Of a stretch of DNA of 34,269 nt, positions 15,342 through 24,400 are shown piece by piece. The stretch's first letter is position 1. Each line of letters opens with the position of its first letter. The notes beneath the pieces were generated by a model, which had not been told where the DNA came from, did no database searches, and saw only the letters and a program-made list of their open reading frames with translations. This DNA comes from Bacteroidales bacterium (lineage in GTDB: Bacteria > Bacteroidota > Bacteroidia > Bacteroidales > JAIPAP01), in NCBI GenBank assembly GCA_021740045.1, contig JAIPAP010000044.1, positions 1 to 34,269 on the forward strand, written 5' to 3'. A program made the translations under genes and the position numbers.

Positions 15342-16035
15342 ATGTTTAATTATAGACGATGAGCCTTTGGCGCGGGAAGCAATTAAGGTTTATATAGAAA
15401 AAACACCAGAGCTCGATTTGGTGGATGAGTGCGAGAATGTTCTTCAGGCCATGGCTTGTTTACGTAAGAATCACGTAGATTTGCTATTCCTTGATATCGA
15501 AATGCCTGAAATTGACGGGATTTCATTTCTACGGATGTTAAAGAATACACCTGGTGTAATTTTTACAACTGCATACCGAAATTATGCTGTCGAAGCATTT
15601 GATTTAGACGTAATAGATTATTTATTAAAACCTATTTCATTTGATCGATTTGTTTCGGCCATTAATAAGTACTTCGAAAGAACCAATATATCCTCAAACG
15701 CCAAAACGGAATTAAAAAGGGAAAAGACAAATTACCTGAATGTTAAAGCTAATCGTAAAATCTATAAGGTAGATATTTCAAAAATTCAATACATAGAGAG
15801 TCTTAAAGATTACGTTAAAATTGTTTGTTCCGATGAATCAATCGTTACCCATGATTCTTTGTCAAATTTGGAAGCCTTCCTGGACGAATATGGATTTATA
15901 AGAATCCACAGGTCTTTTTTGGTGGCCCTTGCAAAAATTAGATCTTTCGATACAGAATCTGTTTTTCTTGAAAACAATGAATTACCAATCTCACGCTCCT
16001 ATAAAAAATCTGTACTGGCAATTTTGGGAAAGTAA
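15334..16035 (+). CDS. LytTR-family response regulator
   Basis: A 233-residue regulator with an N-terminal receiver domain (1-120): acidic pocket IIDDEP, phospho-acceptor Asp54 in FLDIEMPEIDG and the conserved Lys98 in DYLLKPI. After a linker (about 105-130) a LytTR DNA-binding domain follows (about 131-232): YLNVKANRKIYKVDISKI, YIESLKDYVKIV, then FIRIHRSFLVAL. LytTR proteins bind direct repeats upstream of target promoters and often control membrane or exported proteins. The partner kinase is the overlapping upstream gene. The divergent ExbB-like gene and the 14,071-14,282 intergenic region are natural candidates for its target, but this is inference. Confidence 0.95.
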   Translation: MIKCLIIDDEPLAREAIKVYIEKTPELDLVDECENVLQAMACLRKNHVDLLFLDIEMPEIDGISFLRMLKNTPGVIFTTAYRNYAVEAFDLDVIDYLLKPISFDRFVSAINKYFERTNISSNAKTELKREKTNYLNVKANRKIYKVDISKIQYIESLKDYVKIVCSDESIVTHDSLSNLEAFLDEYGFIRIHRSFLVALAKIRSFDTESVFLENNELPISRSYKKSVLAILGK

Positions 16036-16040
16036 AAAAT

Positions 16041-16112
16041 AGCATCATTCACCCTGTCGTTTTCATCCGGCTCCAAAGAAGGCGGAAACATGCTTCATAA
16101 CTGCTTAATTGT
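16041..16112. repeat. Short dispersed repeat, copy A
   Basis: This segment (ACCCTGTCGTTTTCATCC, then AAAGAAGGCGGAAACATGC and GCTTAATTGTT) recurs at 28,578-28,670 with few changes, apart from 22 extra bases in the second copy. At 28.6 kb it follows an IS91-like relic directly, so it may be part of the 3' flank of that element. Confidence 0.7.
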
Positions 16113-16143
16113 TACAGGACTCTTCATTATCATTACTTTAGGT

Positions 16144-16407
16144 TCATTTATTTTTCTGTAAAGGATTAATAACTTCCCTAAGCATAAATCTTAATGCTTT
16201 GGAGGTATAGGATTTGTCATTAAATGTACCTATACCATTAGCTTCAGTCCCGGGGTGGAAAAACATAAAGGCGCCGGTAACACCTACACAGCCCAGCAAA
16301 AATACTTTTTGAGCATCAGCACCGGAATGGTTTTGGGCTTCCAAACGGAATAGCCATAATTAAAACCTATGGCCGGAAAACCCATTGTTACATCATGGGC
16401 ATAAAGC
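16144..16407 (-). pseudogene. Decayed serine hydrolase (class C beta-lactamase-like), C-terminal remnant
   Basis: Minus-strand reading shows two frames of one old gene. One gives HDVTMGFPAIGFNYGYSVWK (upstream). The other gives QNHSGADAQKVFLLGCVGVTG followed by AFMFFHPGTEANG and ends FMLREVINPLQKNK. The order 'GYGxxWK...lgcxGxtGaFmfFhP' matches the C-terminal end of class C beta-lactamase-related hydrolases, where the G-H-S/T-G box would normally stand (here degraded to CVGVTG). The frames meet near 16,335-16,345, so at least one frameshift is present, and no SxxK-bearing N-terminus was found upstream. This is a relic, possibly of a paralogue of one of the two intact serine hydrolases in the window. 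Confidence 0.55.
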
Positions 16408-16593
16408 TAAGCATGACAGCTTTTATTACCTTTATATTTATCAAGAAGATAATCTGAAAGATGCTTTTTCGGTAAAGCATATTCCTTTTGTTATAGAATC
16501 GCCAAAGTATTTTCCGTGAATAACTGTTTGGTGTTTTTTATCCTGTTGCATATTCCGGATATAAAAGAACAATCGGTTTTCGAATGACACAGC

Positions 16594-17763
16594 TTATATA
16601 TGTTCTTTGACGATTTGCCAGGCCTGAGAAAAGAGGTCAAAAGTGATAGCAGACCCGCTAACAGGAATGGTTCCTTGCGGACCTTCCGGGGTATCGTTTC
16701 TGTTTACAGCCACAAAGATGGTAGTACCGTATTCAGGAAAATAGTACCATTCGGTTGCAATTCCGGGATTCGATCCGCTATGACCGAGCAACTTCGTTTC
16801 AAATATATTACCCTCAGCGTTGGCGGGCAGTACTCCGATTCCTAAGCCCGTGGATGATTCTGGAGCAAAAGACTCCATAGATGTCATCAGATCAACGGTT
16901 TCCTTTTGAAGTATTTCCCCATTGAATAATTTATCGCTAATTTGAAGCATATCTTCGGCTGTTGATACCCCTGCGCCTGCGGTCCAATCCCATGAGAAAT
17001 TCCAGTTGGCAATGCTTACTACCTCTTCTGTAGTGAAAAGCCAGCTGTAGGCATTCACATTTGGTTCTTCCAAGGCACCCTGCTTACTTAATCGTGTTCG
17101 TGTAAGCTGTGCCGGTTCGGCAATTTTTTCCTCAAATAAGTCAGCTACAGTCTCACCGGTAGCAGCCTCCATGATCATCCCTAAAATATAATAACCGGTA
17201 TTGCTATAGCTAAACGCTGTACCGGGAGAAAAAACCGGCGTGTTTAGGACAGAATGTGACAAAATCTCCTGATTTGTCCATTCCTTGGATGGATTGGCCA
17301 TTAACTCCTGCCAAAAAGAAACATTGTGTGTTATATCAAAGATTCCCGAACTATGATTTAGTAACATTTTGATGGTCATTTGATCACCCTGAGGTATCCG
17401 TTCAGGCAACCATTTTTCTACTGTATCATCCAATGACAATATTTCTTCTTCAATCAGTTTCATGGTTAGCACAGCAGTTAATGGTTTGGAAACGCTTGCC
17501 AACCACACTTGCATATCTGCATTCATTAATTTGGCAGTAGCTGTGTCTGCTGTGCCTGCTGCCAGTAACCAGCTGTCTGTGGGAGTTTTAATACCCAAAA
17601 TGATTCCGGGGATGTTTTCGTCTGCCACTGCTTGTTCTAAAACCGTCTGTAAATCATCACCGAGCTTGTCACTCTCAATGGAATCTTTGTCACAAGCAGT
17701 AATAAAAAAGAGCAAAATCATCAACATTTGCGCAACCATCCTAAAGCAATAATCTTGTTTCAT
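16594..17763 (-). CDS. Lipoprotein serine hydrolase (class C beta-lactamase/DD-peptidase-like)
   Basis: A 389-residue lipoprotein (signal LLFFITAC, Cys24). The serine beta-lactamase/esterase fold is evident: SxxK as SVSK (Ser90, Lys93) in WLASVSKPLTAVL, the second motif YSN (Tyr186-Asn188) in FSYSNTGYYILG, and the third as HSG (328-330) in LLGHSGSNPG. Family members include DD-carboxypeptidases, esterases and D-aminopeptidases; few are true beta-lactamases. Activity is therefore uncertain. The protein acts outside the cytoplasmic membrane. A -7-like box TAAATTTG lies at 17800-17807. No operon partner was seen; the decayed relative lies just downstream. Confidence 0.88.
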   Translation of the reverse strand: MKQDYCFRMVAQMLMILLFFITACDKDSIESDKLGDDLQTVLEQAVADENIPGIILGIKTPTDSWLLAAGTADTATAKLMNADMQVWLASVSKPLTAVLTMKLIEEEILSLDDTVEKWLPERIPQGDQMTIKMLLNHSSGIFDITHNVSFWQELMANPSKEWTNQEILSHSVLNTPVFSPGTAFSYSNTGYYILGMIMEAATGETVADLFEEKIAEPAQLTRTRLSKQGALEEPNVNAYSWLFTTEEVVSIANWNFSWDWTAGAGVSTAEDMLQISDKLFNGEILQKETVDLMTSMESFAPESSTGLGIGVLPANAEGNIFETKLLGHSGSNPGIATEWYYFPEYGTTIFVAVNRNDTPEGPQGTIPVSGSAITFDLFSQAWQIVKEHI

Positions 17764-17799
17764 AGTAATTATTAATTTGATTTTTAAATATACTTATTT

Positions 17800-17807
17800 C
17801 AAATTTA
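17800..17807 (-). promoter_or_regulatory. -7 box for the serine hydrolase gene
   Basis: TAAATTTG on the minus strand fits TAnnTTTG exactly, about 37 nt before the ATG at 17,763. The -33 region has only a GTTT-like match at about 18 nt, so this is a moderate candidate. Confidence 0.45.
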
Positions 17808-17918
17808 CTTTGCCTGGTATAAATAAAACATTATTCTGCATGGCATTTAAGGCAAACACATTAAAACCGTCACTGGTCTATTAACATTCTGACTAACGTA
17901 AAATTATATTTTTGATGT

Positions 17919-19253
17919 TCAGGTTGTTAATAGATCTAATTCTTCCCTATGGATGTCAAATTTAACCATTTGTTTTTTAATTCTTTTCACAATTCCAAGT
18001 TTTCTTTTCTGGTCAAGAAACAGGTATTCCTTTGGGGGTTGATAAGGAACTTTCTTGGTTATCATTGTCCATATGATTACTCCTAGCTTTCTTGCAGTTG
18101 CTGATACGGCTGCTTGCCTGCCTTTTTTGAAGGCTATCTTTTTAAAGAAATCTGACAAATGGGTATCTTTAAGGTTGCCTATGGCATTGGCAGCCTGGCG
18201 CAGGGCTATTTTTAGTCTGTTACTTCCCTTGGGAACTTTGCTGCTCAATACTTTTCCGCCTGATATTTTATTATTGGGTGCCAGGCGCAACCACGAAACA
18301 AACTCTTTGGATGTTTTAAACTTCTCAAAACCATGTGGTCCTATTTCGCTCATAATACTTAAAACCGTGGCATGGCTAACTCCTTCTATAGCCAGTAAGT
18401 CAACTCCATTGAAATACTGAAAGGCTACCTGATTAAAGTCCTTTATTGTTGCAGCATTTTTGTTTTGTCTTTTGTGAGGTTTTTCGGTGGTTTTGAATTT
18501 TTTCATTTCAGGATGGTCTTTTAAGTATTTCTGCACGAATTTGTCTATCTCTTTATCACATTGCTGGATTTGTTTTTGATAAAACTGGTATGCCTGGAAC
18601 TCTTGCTTCAATCCAAAAAGAAAATCTTCCCGATTATTGCCATGTAGTGCTTTGGCAATTTCCTGCTTTGATTTTCGACAATTATAATGTCTGTGCTCTG
18701 CCAAAGATTCTGGATTGTGATTCCCTTTGCAGATATCTTCAATGATAGCCAACCCCGTCTGTCCACAAATATCTTTTACCACCACGTCAAGGCGGAAATT
18801 TAAAAACTTCAGGTATTTCTGCATTTTGCGGGAAGCCCCGGAAGCCTGATTAACCAGATTGCTTCTTTGTCGGCAATAGGTACGCAATATCTCGGTGGTT
18901 TCATCAGGAAGAAAACTGCTTGTTAAAAGGCCAAGTGAATGTAGCTTCTGTATCCAGCGTGCATCCTTTACATCAGTCTTTCTTCCTTTGGCATTCTTTG
19001 TAAATTTCCCATTGCAAAGCACAACTTCAAAACCATGTCTGATGAGTTCAGTGAAAAGATTTTGCCAATAATCCCCGGTTGACTCCATAGCTACCGAGGT
19101 AATACCATATTCTTTCAGGTGCTGGCAAATAGCCTGTAAATCTTCTGCATAAACACCAAACTCCTGAACATCTTCCAGAGCCTGTCCTACGGCTACATAA
19201 TGCGATTTGCTGCCAATATCAATCCCTGCGGCATTGGGATTGATGATTTCCAT
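17919..19253 (-). CDS. IS110-family transposase (DEDD recombinase)
   Basis: A 444-residue transposase. The N-terminal RuvC-like DEDD domain shows Asp12 in AAGIDIGSKSHYVAVG, Glu57 in SVAMESTGDYW, and Asp94/Asp97 in KGRKTDVKDARWIQKL. The C-terminal Tnp_20 domain begins near VDLLAIEGVSHATVLSIMSE and carries ISGGKVLSSKVPKGSNRLK, with the serine that attacks DNA in this family. IS110 recombinases are guided by a bridge RNA made from a noncoding end of the element. The gene is full length with no frameshift, so the element could be active. Starts at the ATG at 19251-19253. Confidence 0.97.
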   Translation of the reverse strand: MEIINPNAAGIDIGSKSHYVAVGQALEDVQEFGVYAEDLQAICQHLKEYGITSVAMESTGDYWQNLFTELIRHGFEVVLCNGKFTKNAKGRKTDVKDARWIQKLHSLGLLTSSFLPDETTEILRTYCRQRSNLVNQASGASRKMQKYLKFLNFRLDVVVKDICGQTGLAIIEDICKGNHNPESLAEHRHYNCRKSKQEIAKALHGNNREDFLFGLKQEFQAYQFYQKQIQQCDKEIDKFVQKYLKDHPEMKKFKTTEKPHKRQNKNAATIKDFNQVAFQYFNGVDLLAIEGVSHATVLSIMSEIGPHGFEKFKTSKEFVSWLRLAPNNKISGGKVLSSKVPKGSNRLKIALRQAANAIGNLKDTHLSDFFKKIAFKKGRQAAVSATARKLGVIIWTMITKKVPYQPPKEYLFLDQKRKLGIVKRIKKQMVKFDIHREELDLLTT

Positions 19254-19466
19254 TTCCAGTTTCTTTTTTCTTCCCAGGTGAAAAAGTTTTTAAGGGTTAA
19301 TGATAAAAAAGACCCTAAGGAAATGTATCTTTGATTTGAGAATTATTCTGAACGGGGTTCTTGCCTTTGGCGAGACCACCACTGAAATTATCAACAAGTC
19401 CCGACCCCATAGTCGGGACTTTTTACATTTCAACCAGAATGAACGCACGGACTCTCAATGGTACCA
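19254..19466 (-). ncRNA. Candidate bridge RNA region of the IS110 element
   Basis: In the IS110 subgroup the guide (bridge) RNA comes from the noncoding end upstream of the transposase. This 212-bp stretch has the right place and size. It contains a perfect 10-bp hairpin AAGTCCCGAC/GTCGGGACTT (19396-19421) and a smaller one around TCTCGCCAAAGGCAAGA (about 19364-19380, one mismatch). The large hairpin also looks like a terminator if read on the plus strand (followed by TTTT). RNA ends and guide loops cannot be fixed by eye. Confidence 0.35.
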
Positions 19467-19576
19467 TTGCTTAAATCGGTCTTAGACATAGGGCCACTAC
19501 AAATTTAAGCATAGTCGGTTTTAATCCGCCCGTTAGCGCAAGAAATTAATCGAGGTTTCTTGATGGGGGGAATGAT

Positions 19577-19708
19577 GCCCAACGGTTTGCGGCTATGCAC
19601 CGTTGCCATTTTCACTTATTATTTTCTTAATTGAATCAAAGCTCAAATTTACGAGTAATTTTCCTATGAAACACGATTCTGGCAATGGTGTATGAGCCGC
19701 TGTTAGCA
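19577..19708 (-). repeat. attC-like recombination site 1
   Basis: A 132-bp imperfect palindrome. The low-coordinate end is GCCCAAC and the high-coordinate end GTTAGCA. Arms GCGGCTATGCACCGTTGCCA and TGGCAATGGTGTATGAGCCGC pair nearly fully, with one extra base on the high-coordinate arm. The spacer after AAC is 5 nt on one side and 1 nt on the other. The box GTTGGGC on the minus strand fits the integron R' consensus GTTRRRY. It lies 128 bp downstream of the T9SS protein gene at 19,836. A short ORF inside it is not credible. Confidence 0.6.
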
Positions 19709-19750
19709 ACTGGGCATTGTCTTTTCTGTGCGGTGGGGCAGGCAAGCTCT

Positions 19751-19796
19751 TTGCCAGGTTTTGGCTGGTGTGTTGGCTTTTTGAACGACCTGGCAA
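19751..19796. repeat. Inverted repeat next to attC-like site 1
   Basis: TTGCCAGGT (19751-19759) and ACCTGGCAA (19788-19796) are perfect inverted copies 28 nt apart, and GGCAAGCTCTTTGCC (19741-19755) overlaps them. A GTTAAGC box, which fits GTTRRRY, follows nearby. It may be a fragment of another cassette site. Confidence 0.45.
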
Positions 19797-19835
19797 TGCG
19801 CTTGACTGTTAAGCATTGGCTTTTTAAGTAGTAAG

Positions 19836-21419
19836 TTATTGTATGATAATTCTTCTTGTAATTAAGGTCTTGTCGTTCTGAATTTTCATGATATAAAGTC
19901 CGGGGTTTAGTTGTTTGATGTCAAGTTGGGTGGTTCCTGATGAAGCTTTTGATTTTAGAAGAATTCTTCCGTTTATGTCTAAAATTTCAATAATAGTATT
20001 CAGTACTTGATAGTTTACTGGAAAGTCAATATTTAATACTGAATTTGCAGGATTGGGATAAATCTTTATTTCATCAGTTTTCGGCATATTTTCAACTATA
20101 TTTACCGTTGTATCCAAAATACCAAATACCCAGTAGTTTTGCAGCGACCCATAAACAAAATTTGAGCAATTAACATCACCGCTTGGACTATACCGCATCT
20201 CACCAGCAACAGCATATTTATAATCACTATGTTTTACAACACCATATACCCGTTCTGTTACTTCACCTCCGATGCATTGCTGCCAAATCAGGTTGCCAAT
20301 ACTGTATGCTTTAAATATCCAGATTGATGGTTCTTCAGGACTGTTTGATGGATTTCCTACAACATCACCATTAAAAGACTGTGTGTTAGCAAAAACCATA
20401 AAACCACCATCGGATGTTTGAAAAATTCTCTTTGGAGACTCCCCATTAGAGCCGCCATAGCATTTTTGCCAGAGAATGGTTCCCGTATAATCAATTTTTA
20501 TTAACCACACATCATGATCACCATGCCAACCCGAACCAACAAGGTCACCATCCTTCGAGCCACCAATACCTGCAATCAGATAACCATTTTCAACTTCCAA
20601 TAGTTTGTTGACGGCTTCAGGTCCGCTCCCTCCATAACATTGGTGCCACTCAGGGTTCCCAACACTATCCATCTTAAAAACTATTGCATCAGCGCCGCCG
20701 GGAGCCGGATAAACAATACAATCAACATTTCCGCCAATACCATTGGGTTTACCGTACAAACCGGCAAGGTAACCCCCATCACTTGTTTGAATAATGCCAT
20801 TGATAAATTCAAACTGGGATGATCCAATGGATTGATCCCAGTCAGTATTACCAGCACTGTCCAGTTTTATAATCCATCCGTCATAACCTCCCCACCAATT
20901 TGTGATGTCGCCACCCTGGGAGTCAATTTGTGCCGTTGCAATAACTCCTCCATCAGCAGTAGCTTCACCATATTGATCGCCACTTAAAATGCCTATAGTG
21001 TTCCCCAGTGCTCTTTCCCAAAGAATATTGCCGAGGCTGTCTATTTTTGCAACCCATAAATTATAAGCTTCAGGATATGGCTCTAAAGCAGCACCCCCTA
21101 TTAAATAATAGTAAGGATTGCCAATAGCTCTAACGATTCTGAGAGCATGCGCATAATCAAAACATTTCTGCCAAATCAGGTTGCCGGAATCATCAATCTT
21201 AATCAACCAACCACCACCATTACTTTCAAAACATTCAACTTCTCCTCCTCCTGTTCCCGCAATGCCTGTAACTAAATACCCACCATCGGTTTCAGCAATA
21301 TCATAACCCCAGTCTGAGGCCATACTGCCATAACTCTGTTGCCAGTTTATTTGGAATTGGCCATAGGTAAACAAATGGATAGTCAGAAAAGCAACAATTA
21401 ATGTAATCAGTTTATTCAT
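19836..21419 (-). CDS. Large secreted repeat protein with T9SS sorting domain
   Basis: The start is taken at the ATG at 21417-21419, which has a strong AGGAGG nine bases upstream and opens a signal peptide (MNKLITLIVAFLTIHLFTYG). The longer frame to 21,446 has no such support. The 527-residue product carries repeats of the form 'WLIKIDDSGNLIWQKCFD', 'WIIKLDSAGNTDWDQSIGSS', 'IIQTSDGGYLAGLYG' and 'LIKIDYTGTILWQKCYGGS', the beta-propeller-like repeat common in Bacteroidota exported proteins. A type IX sorting domain follows near the end (IYPNPANSVLNI). Function unknown; likely surface-bound or released. It lies just downstream of the giant secreted protein, separated by a hairpin. Confidence 0.85.
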   Translation of the reverse strand: MNKLITLIVAFLTIHLFTYGQFQINWQQSYGSMASDWGYDIAETDGGYLVTGIAGTGGGEVECFESNGGGWLIKIDDSGNLIWQKCFDYAHALRIVRAIGNPYYYLIGGAALEPYPEAYNLWVAKIDSLGNILWERALGNTIGILSGDQYGEATADGGVIATAQIDSQGGDITNWWGGYDGWIIKLDSAGNTDWDQSIGSSQFEFINGIIQTSDGGYLAGLYGKPNGIGGNVDCIVYPAPGGADAIVFKMDSVGNPEWHQCYGGSGPEAVNKLLEVENGYLIAGIGGSKDGDLVGSGWHGDHDVWLIKIDYTGTILWQKCYGGSNGESPKRIFQTSDGGFMVFANTQSFNGDVVGNPSNSPEEPSIWIFKAYSIGNLIWQQCIGGEVTERVYGVVKHSDYKYAVAGEMRYSPSGDVNCSNFVYGSLQNYWVFGILDTTVNIVENMPKTDEIKIYPNPANSVLNIDFPVNYQVLNTIIEILDINGRILLKSKASSGTTQLDIKQLNPGLYIMKIQNDKTLITRRIIIQ

Positions 21420-21447
21420 GTATACCTCCTCTGAGATAACCGGCATA

Positions 21448-21474
21448 CTCCCCCTGTCCTAAAGACAGAGGGAG
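21448..21474 (-). terminator. Hairpin between two secreted-protein genes
   Basis: CTCCCTCTGTC/GACAGGGGGAG on the minus strand, 11-bp stem with one wobble pair and a 5-nt loop. There is no T-run after it, so it may be an mRNA stabiliser or a dispersed palindrome and not a true terminator. The next gene starts 29 bp further on. Confidence 0.4.
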
Positions 21475-21489
21475 CTACCAGATTCAAAT

Positions 21490-24400
21490 CTATTTGCTGA
21501 TTACTATTTTTCCCGACTGGCTGAAACCTGCCGCCTTAATAGTATAAATATAAACACCGGGTTTGATGCTTTGGGTATCCCATAGTTTCTGACCTTGCTG
21601 TCCGGAAACTTCGAGTATTGCAACTGTACTTCCTGTTGCATTTGTAACTGTAATTGTTGCTTCGGTCTCATCTACTGGCAACGAATAGTCAAATGCTGCC
21701 CATTGCTTTGCTGGGTTGGGCTTTACAGAAATATTCAATCCATATGCTTTTCCAAGTGAATTTGGATTGATGGTACTACTGCTTTTATATCCTGTTGAGC
21801 CATCTGCTTCCGGGCAATTCACATAATATTCATTGTACACACCTTCAAGTATGCTTTTTGCCTGGGCACCTGCAACTCCGGTACTGTTGGCGGCAATAAA
21901 AACAAGATTGGCTTTTTCTGTGCTATCCAACTGGAATGTGTTCTTGCCTTGCTGATACAGCGTTTGGTGCAGGTTCAACATATCAATGTAGTAGTTATGC
22001 TCAATTAGTTCATTGCCCTGCAGGTTATAAAGTTGTGGCAGCATATTGGCCAGGGTAAAAGCATCGGTGAAGTTTTTTTCGCTGATGTAGGATGAAATAA
22101 TCTGCCTGTCAGAAGTAATGCCTCCAAGGTTGTCCAGCCAATTCCGTAACTCAACATAATCAACAACCGTATCATTCAGGTTGCTACGGATAATATCATG
22201 TGCCGCACGGGTATATGCATGTTTGTATCCTGCCATTTGTTGTTGTAAGGCTGTTTTATAGGTAGTGCCTTCGGCCAATTGCTTCAACAGGTCTATCATA
22301 TATTCGGGCAGTGGCTCTTCCTTGTTTTCCAGATAGCTTATCAAAGTATCCTTTTTGAGCTCGTCAGGGTTTGCTGCCAAAATATCAAACAAGGCAGATT
22401 CGGTGAAGACATCTGTTTTATCAGCGGCTTCTTTTAAAACTTCTAACGATAAATGGGGAGAATCACCAAGTAATTGGGCACGCAATTCCCACATGTCATC
22501 GGGCTGGGCTGTTTGTATGTCAAGTTTTTCAGCTTCGGTATCGCCACCGTCAACATAACTATCGTAAAGTGATTTTACATTATTGTAATCAGTCAAATTA
22601 TCGTAATAATCCTGCTCTGCATCTACTTTTTGTTGGGGAGTTAAAACGAGCTTTAATTCTATGTCTCCACCATAATGAGAGTTGCAATTGTTGGTAACAC
22701 TTCTGCCAACTTTGGCTATATGGTATATTTTGTCATCATCAGGTATTTCATCGCTTTGGTTTTGATTATAGTAATAACCCACCAAATGTTCACCACCATT
22801 ATAAAAATGCCATGTAGCGCCGTTTTGCGAAAATGTATTCCCGGCAGTATAATTATCATTGCCTTGTTCAGATTGAATACCTGAATGTTTGTCAAACTCG
22901 AAATCATTTACATAAAAATCAGCGTAGTTATATATATTTTCATTACAGTAATATACCAAACCTTCATAACGATAATCATCTCTCCAGTTTTTACCATCCG
23001 AAAAATTGGCATAACTTAACCCATTAAAGCTGTTTTTATATACTTCATTAACAGCTTCTGAGTTGTTGATAATAATGCCAAAATAGTCCAAAGCAGGGCT
23101 GCCAGTGTATTTACTGAAATCATTGTCCTCAAATGCAAAACCGGTAACATTATCCGAGTAAATACCAGCCCCGCAATCCCATAAGTGCCCTATCTCAAAA
23201 TCAGCGTGTAGCACACTGGCATTGTTCATATATCTGGCTTTAACCCCGTATGCGTTATCAATGAATTCAGCCCTGCTTACACTAAAAGTTACCGGGCTTG
23301 TTCCATCTTTTAAAGCACTTACAGCACTGTAAAAACCGATAAAAGTACATCGGTCGTAATCTTCTTCAGGACAGGGAGCTTGTTGTGAATTGCAAATTGC
23401 TTTAACACCAAACTTAGCGTCGTATCCTGCAATGGCACTGTTCCAGGTAGATACGCCTTCTACCTGGTCGTTCACGCTAAAATCACAGCCCTGAAAATCA
23501 ATACCTTTTACATGGGCCAGGTCAACATGTTTGTAAAATGTTACATCACCCAAATAATCTTCTGTTATTTCGAAGGTACAATTTTTAAAATTGCTGTTGT
23601 AATCCATTTCCTGAGTCGTGTCATATGGATTGTAATTATTGTAATGTAGTGCATGGATTGATTTTGCATTGTTTCTGAATATGGCATCGGTAGCATGTAC
23701 TATACCACCGGTTGATGACCAGTCGCCGGGTTTCCAAAGGTCAACGGCAATCAGGGCGTTTTCTATGGTGGCACCGTTTATCAGTTTAAGGTAGCCCTGT
23801 TGATAATCACCATTGGCATCGGGGTATTGGTGGGCTGTTCTTTCGCCCCAAACCTGGATGCCTTGCCAAGATTGGCCACATCCATTTTTTAGTGTGCCAC
23901 CATCGATAATTAACATGCCGCCTTGCTTGACAATAATTTTACTATCCTTAGGAACATTTACTAGTCCCTTAATGGTTAATTCTGCTCCTGATTCAATGAT
24001 CAAACCAGTGGATAATGATATAGACTTTTCCCAAATAATAGATTCGCCGGAGCTTATTGAATAATAAACCTCATTAACTTTAGGTTGCAAATCAGCTTCC
24101 CACATTGTACGGCCATAAGTTGCTGCTCTCAACTTATTCTGACAATAATTAATATCCAATTCCATTACTCGCACATGAGGAAATTCTCCATATTCCTCCC
24201 AGTTCTCCATGGTAGCATTTTTGTAATATATGCCAGCATCGGTCGCAATGTAAAGTACATCCTCAGAACCATATTGATAAACAATATTATTTACAGGCAG
24301 TTCTGGGAGGCTTTTATTTGGATCTGCATCCTGCCAGACATTGCCCCCAGTTGTTGAATATGCAACTCTAATATCAATATTATCATAACCAATTAATGTA

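Larger units (their letters stand above)
17877..19467 (-). mobile_element. IS110-family insertion sequence
   Basis: About 1.59 kb. The boundaries are inferred from where the interrupted hairpin resumes: left near 17,875-17,880, right near 19,466-19,468, each give or take several bases. It contains one transposase gene on the minus strand, about 40 bp of downstream and 212 bp of upstream noncoding DNA. No long terminal inverted repeats were seen, as expected for IS110. CATTCTG (17885-17891) and CAGAATG (19435-19441) form a short subterminal inverted pair. The perfect palindrome CAATGGTACCATTG (19456-19469) straddles the right end. Confidence 0.7.
17851..19538 (+). repeat. attC-like site apparently split by the IS110 element
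   Basis: On the left of the insertion are GGCAAAC (17851-17857), a 2-nt spacer and ATTAAAACCG (17860-17869). On the right are ATTTAAGCA (19503-19511), CGGTTTTAAT (19516-19525), a 6-nt spacer and GTTAGCG (19532-19538). TGCTTAAAT (19468-19476) pairs with ATTTAAGCA. Joined across the element, these form a roughly 97-bp imperfect hairpin with AAC/GTT end boxes and the same short-long spacer asymmetry as the other attC-like sites, but in the opposite orientation. The reconstruction is inferred. Confidence 0.45.

Noticed and set aside
19396-19424. A plus-strand terminator in the IS110 upstream end
   Set aside because: It has the hairpin and T-run of a terminator, but no plus-strand gene precedes it; I treat it as part of the possible bridge RNA structure.
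19593-19796. A 67-residue ORF on the minus strand
   Set aside because: It lies inside the attC-like site and the adjoining inverted repeats, has no recognisable domain or start signal, and its sequence is dictated by the palindromes.
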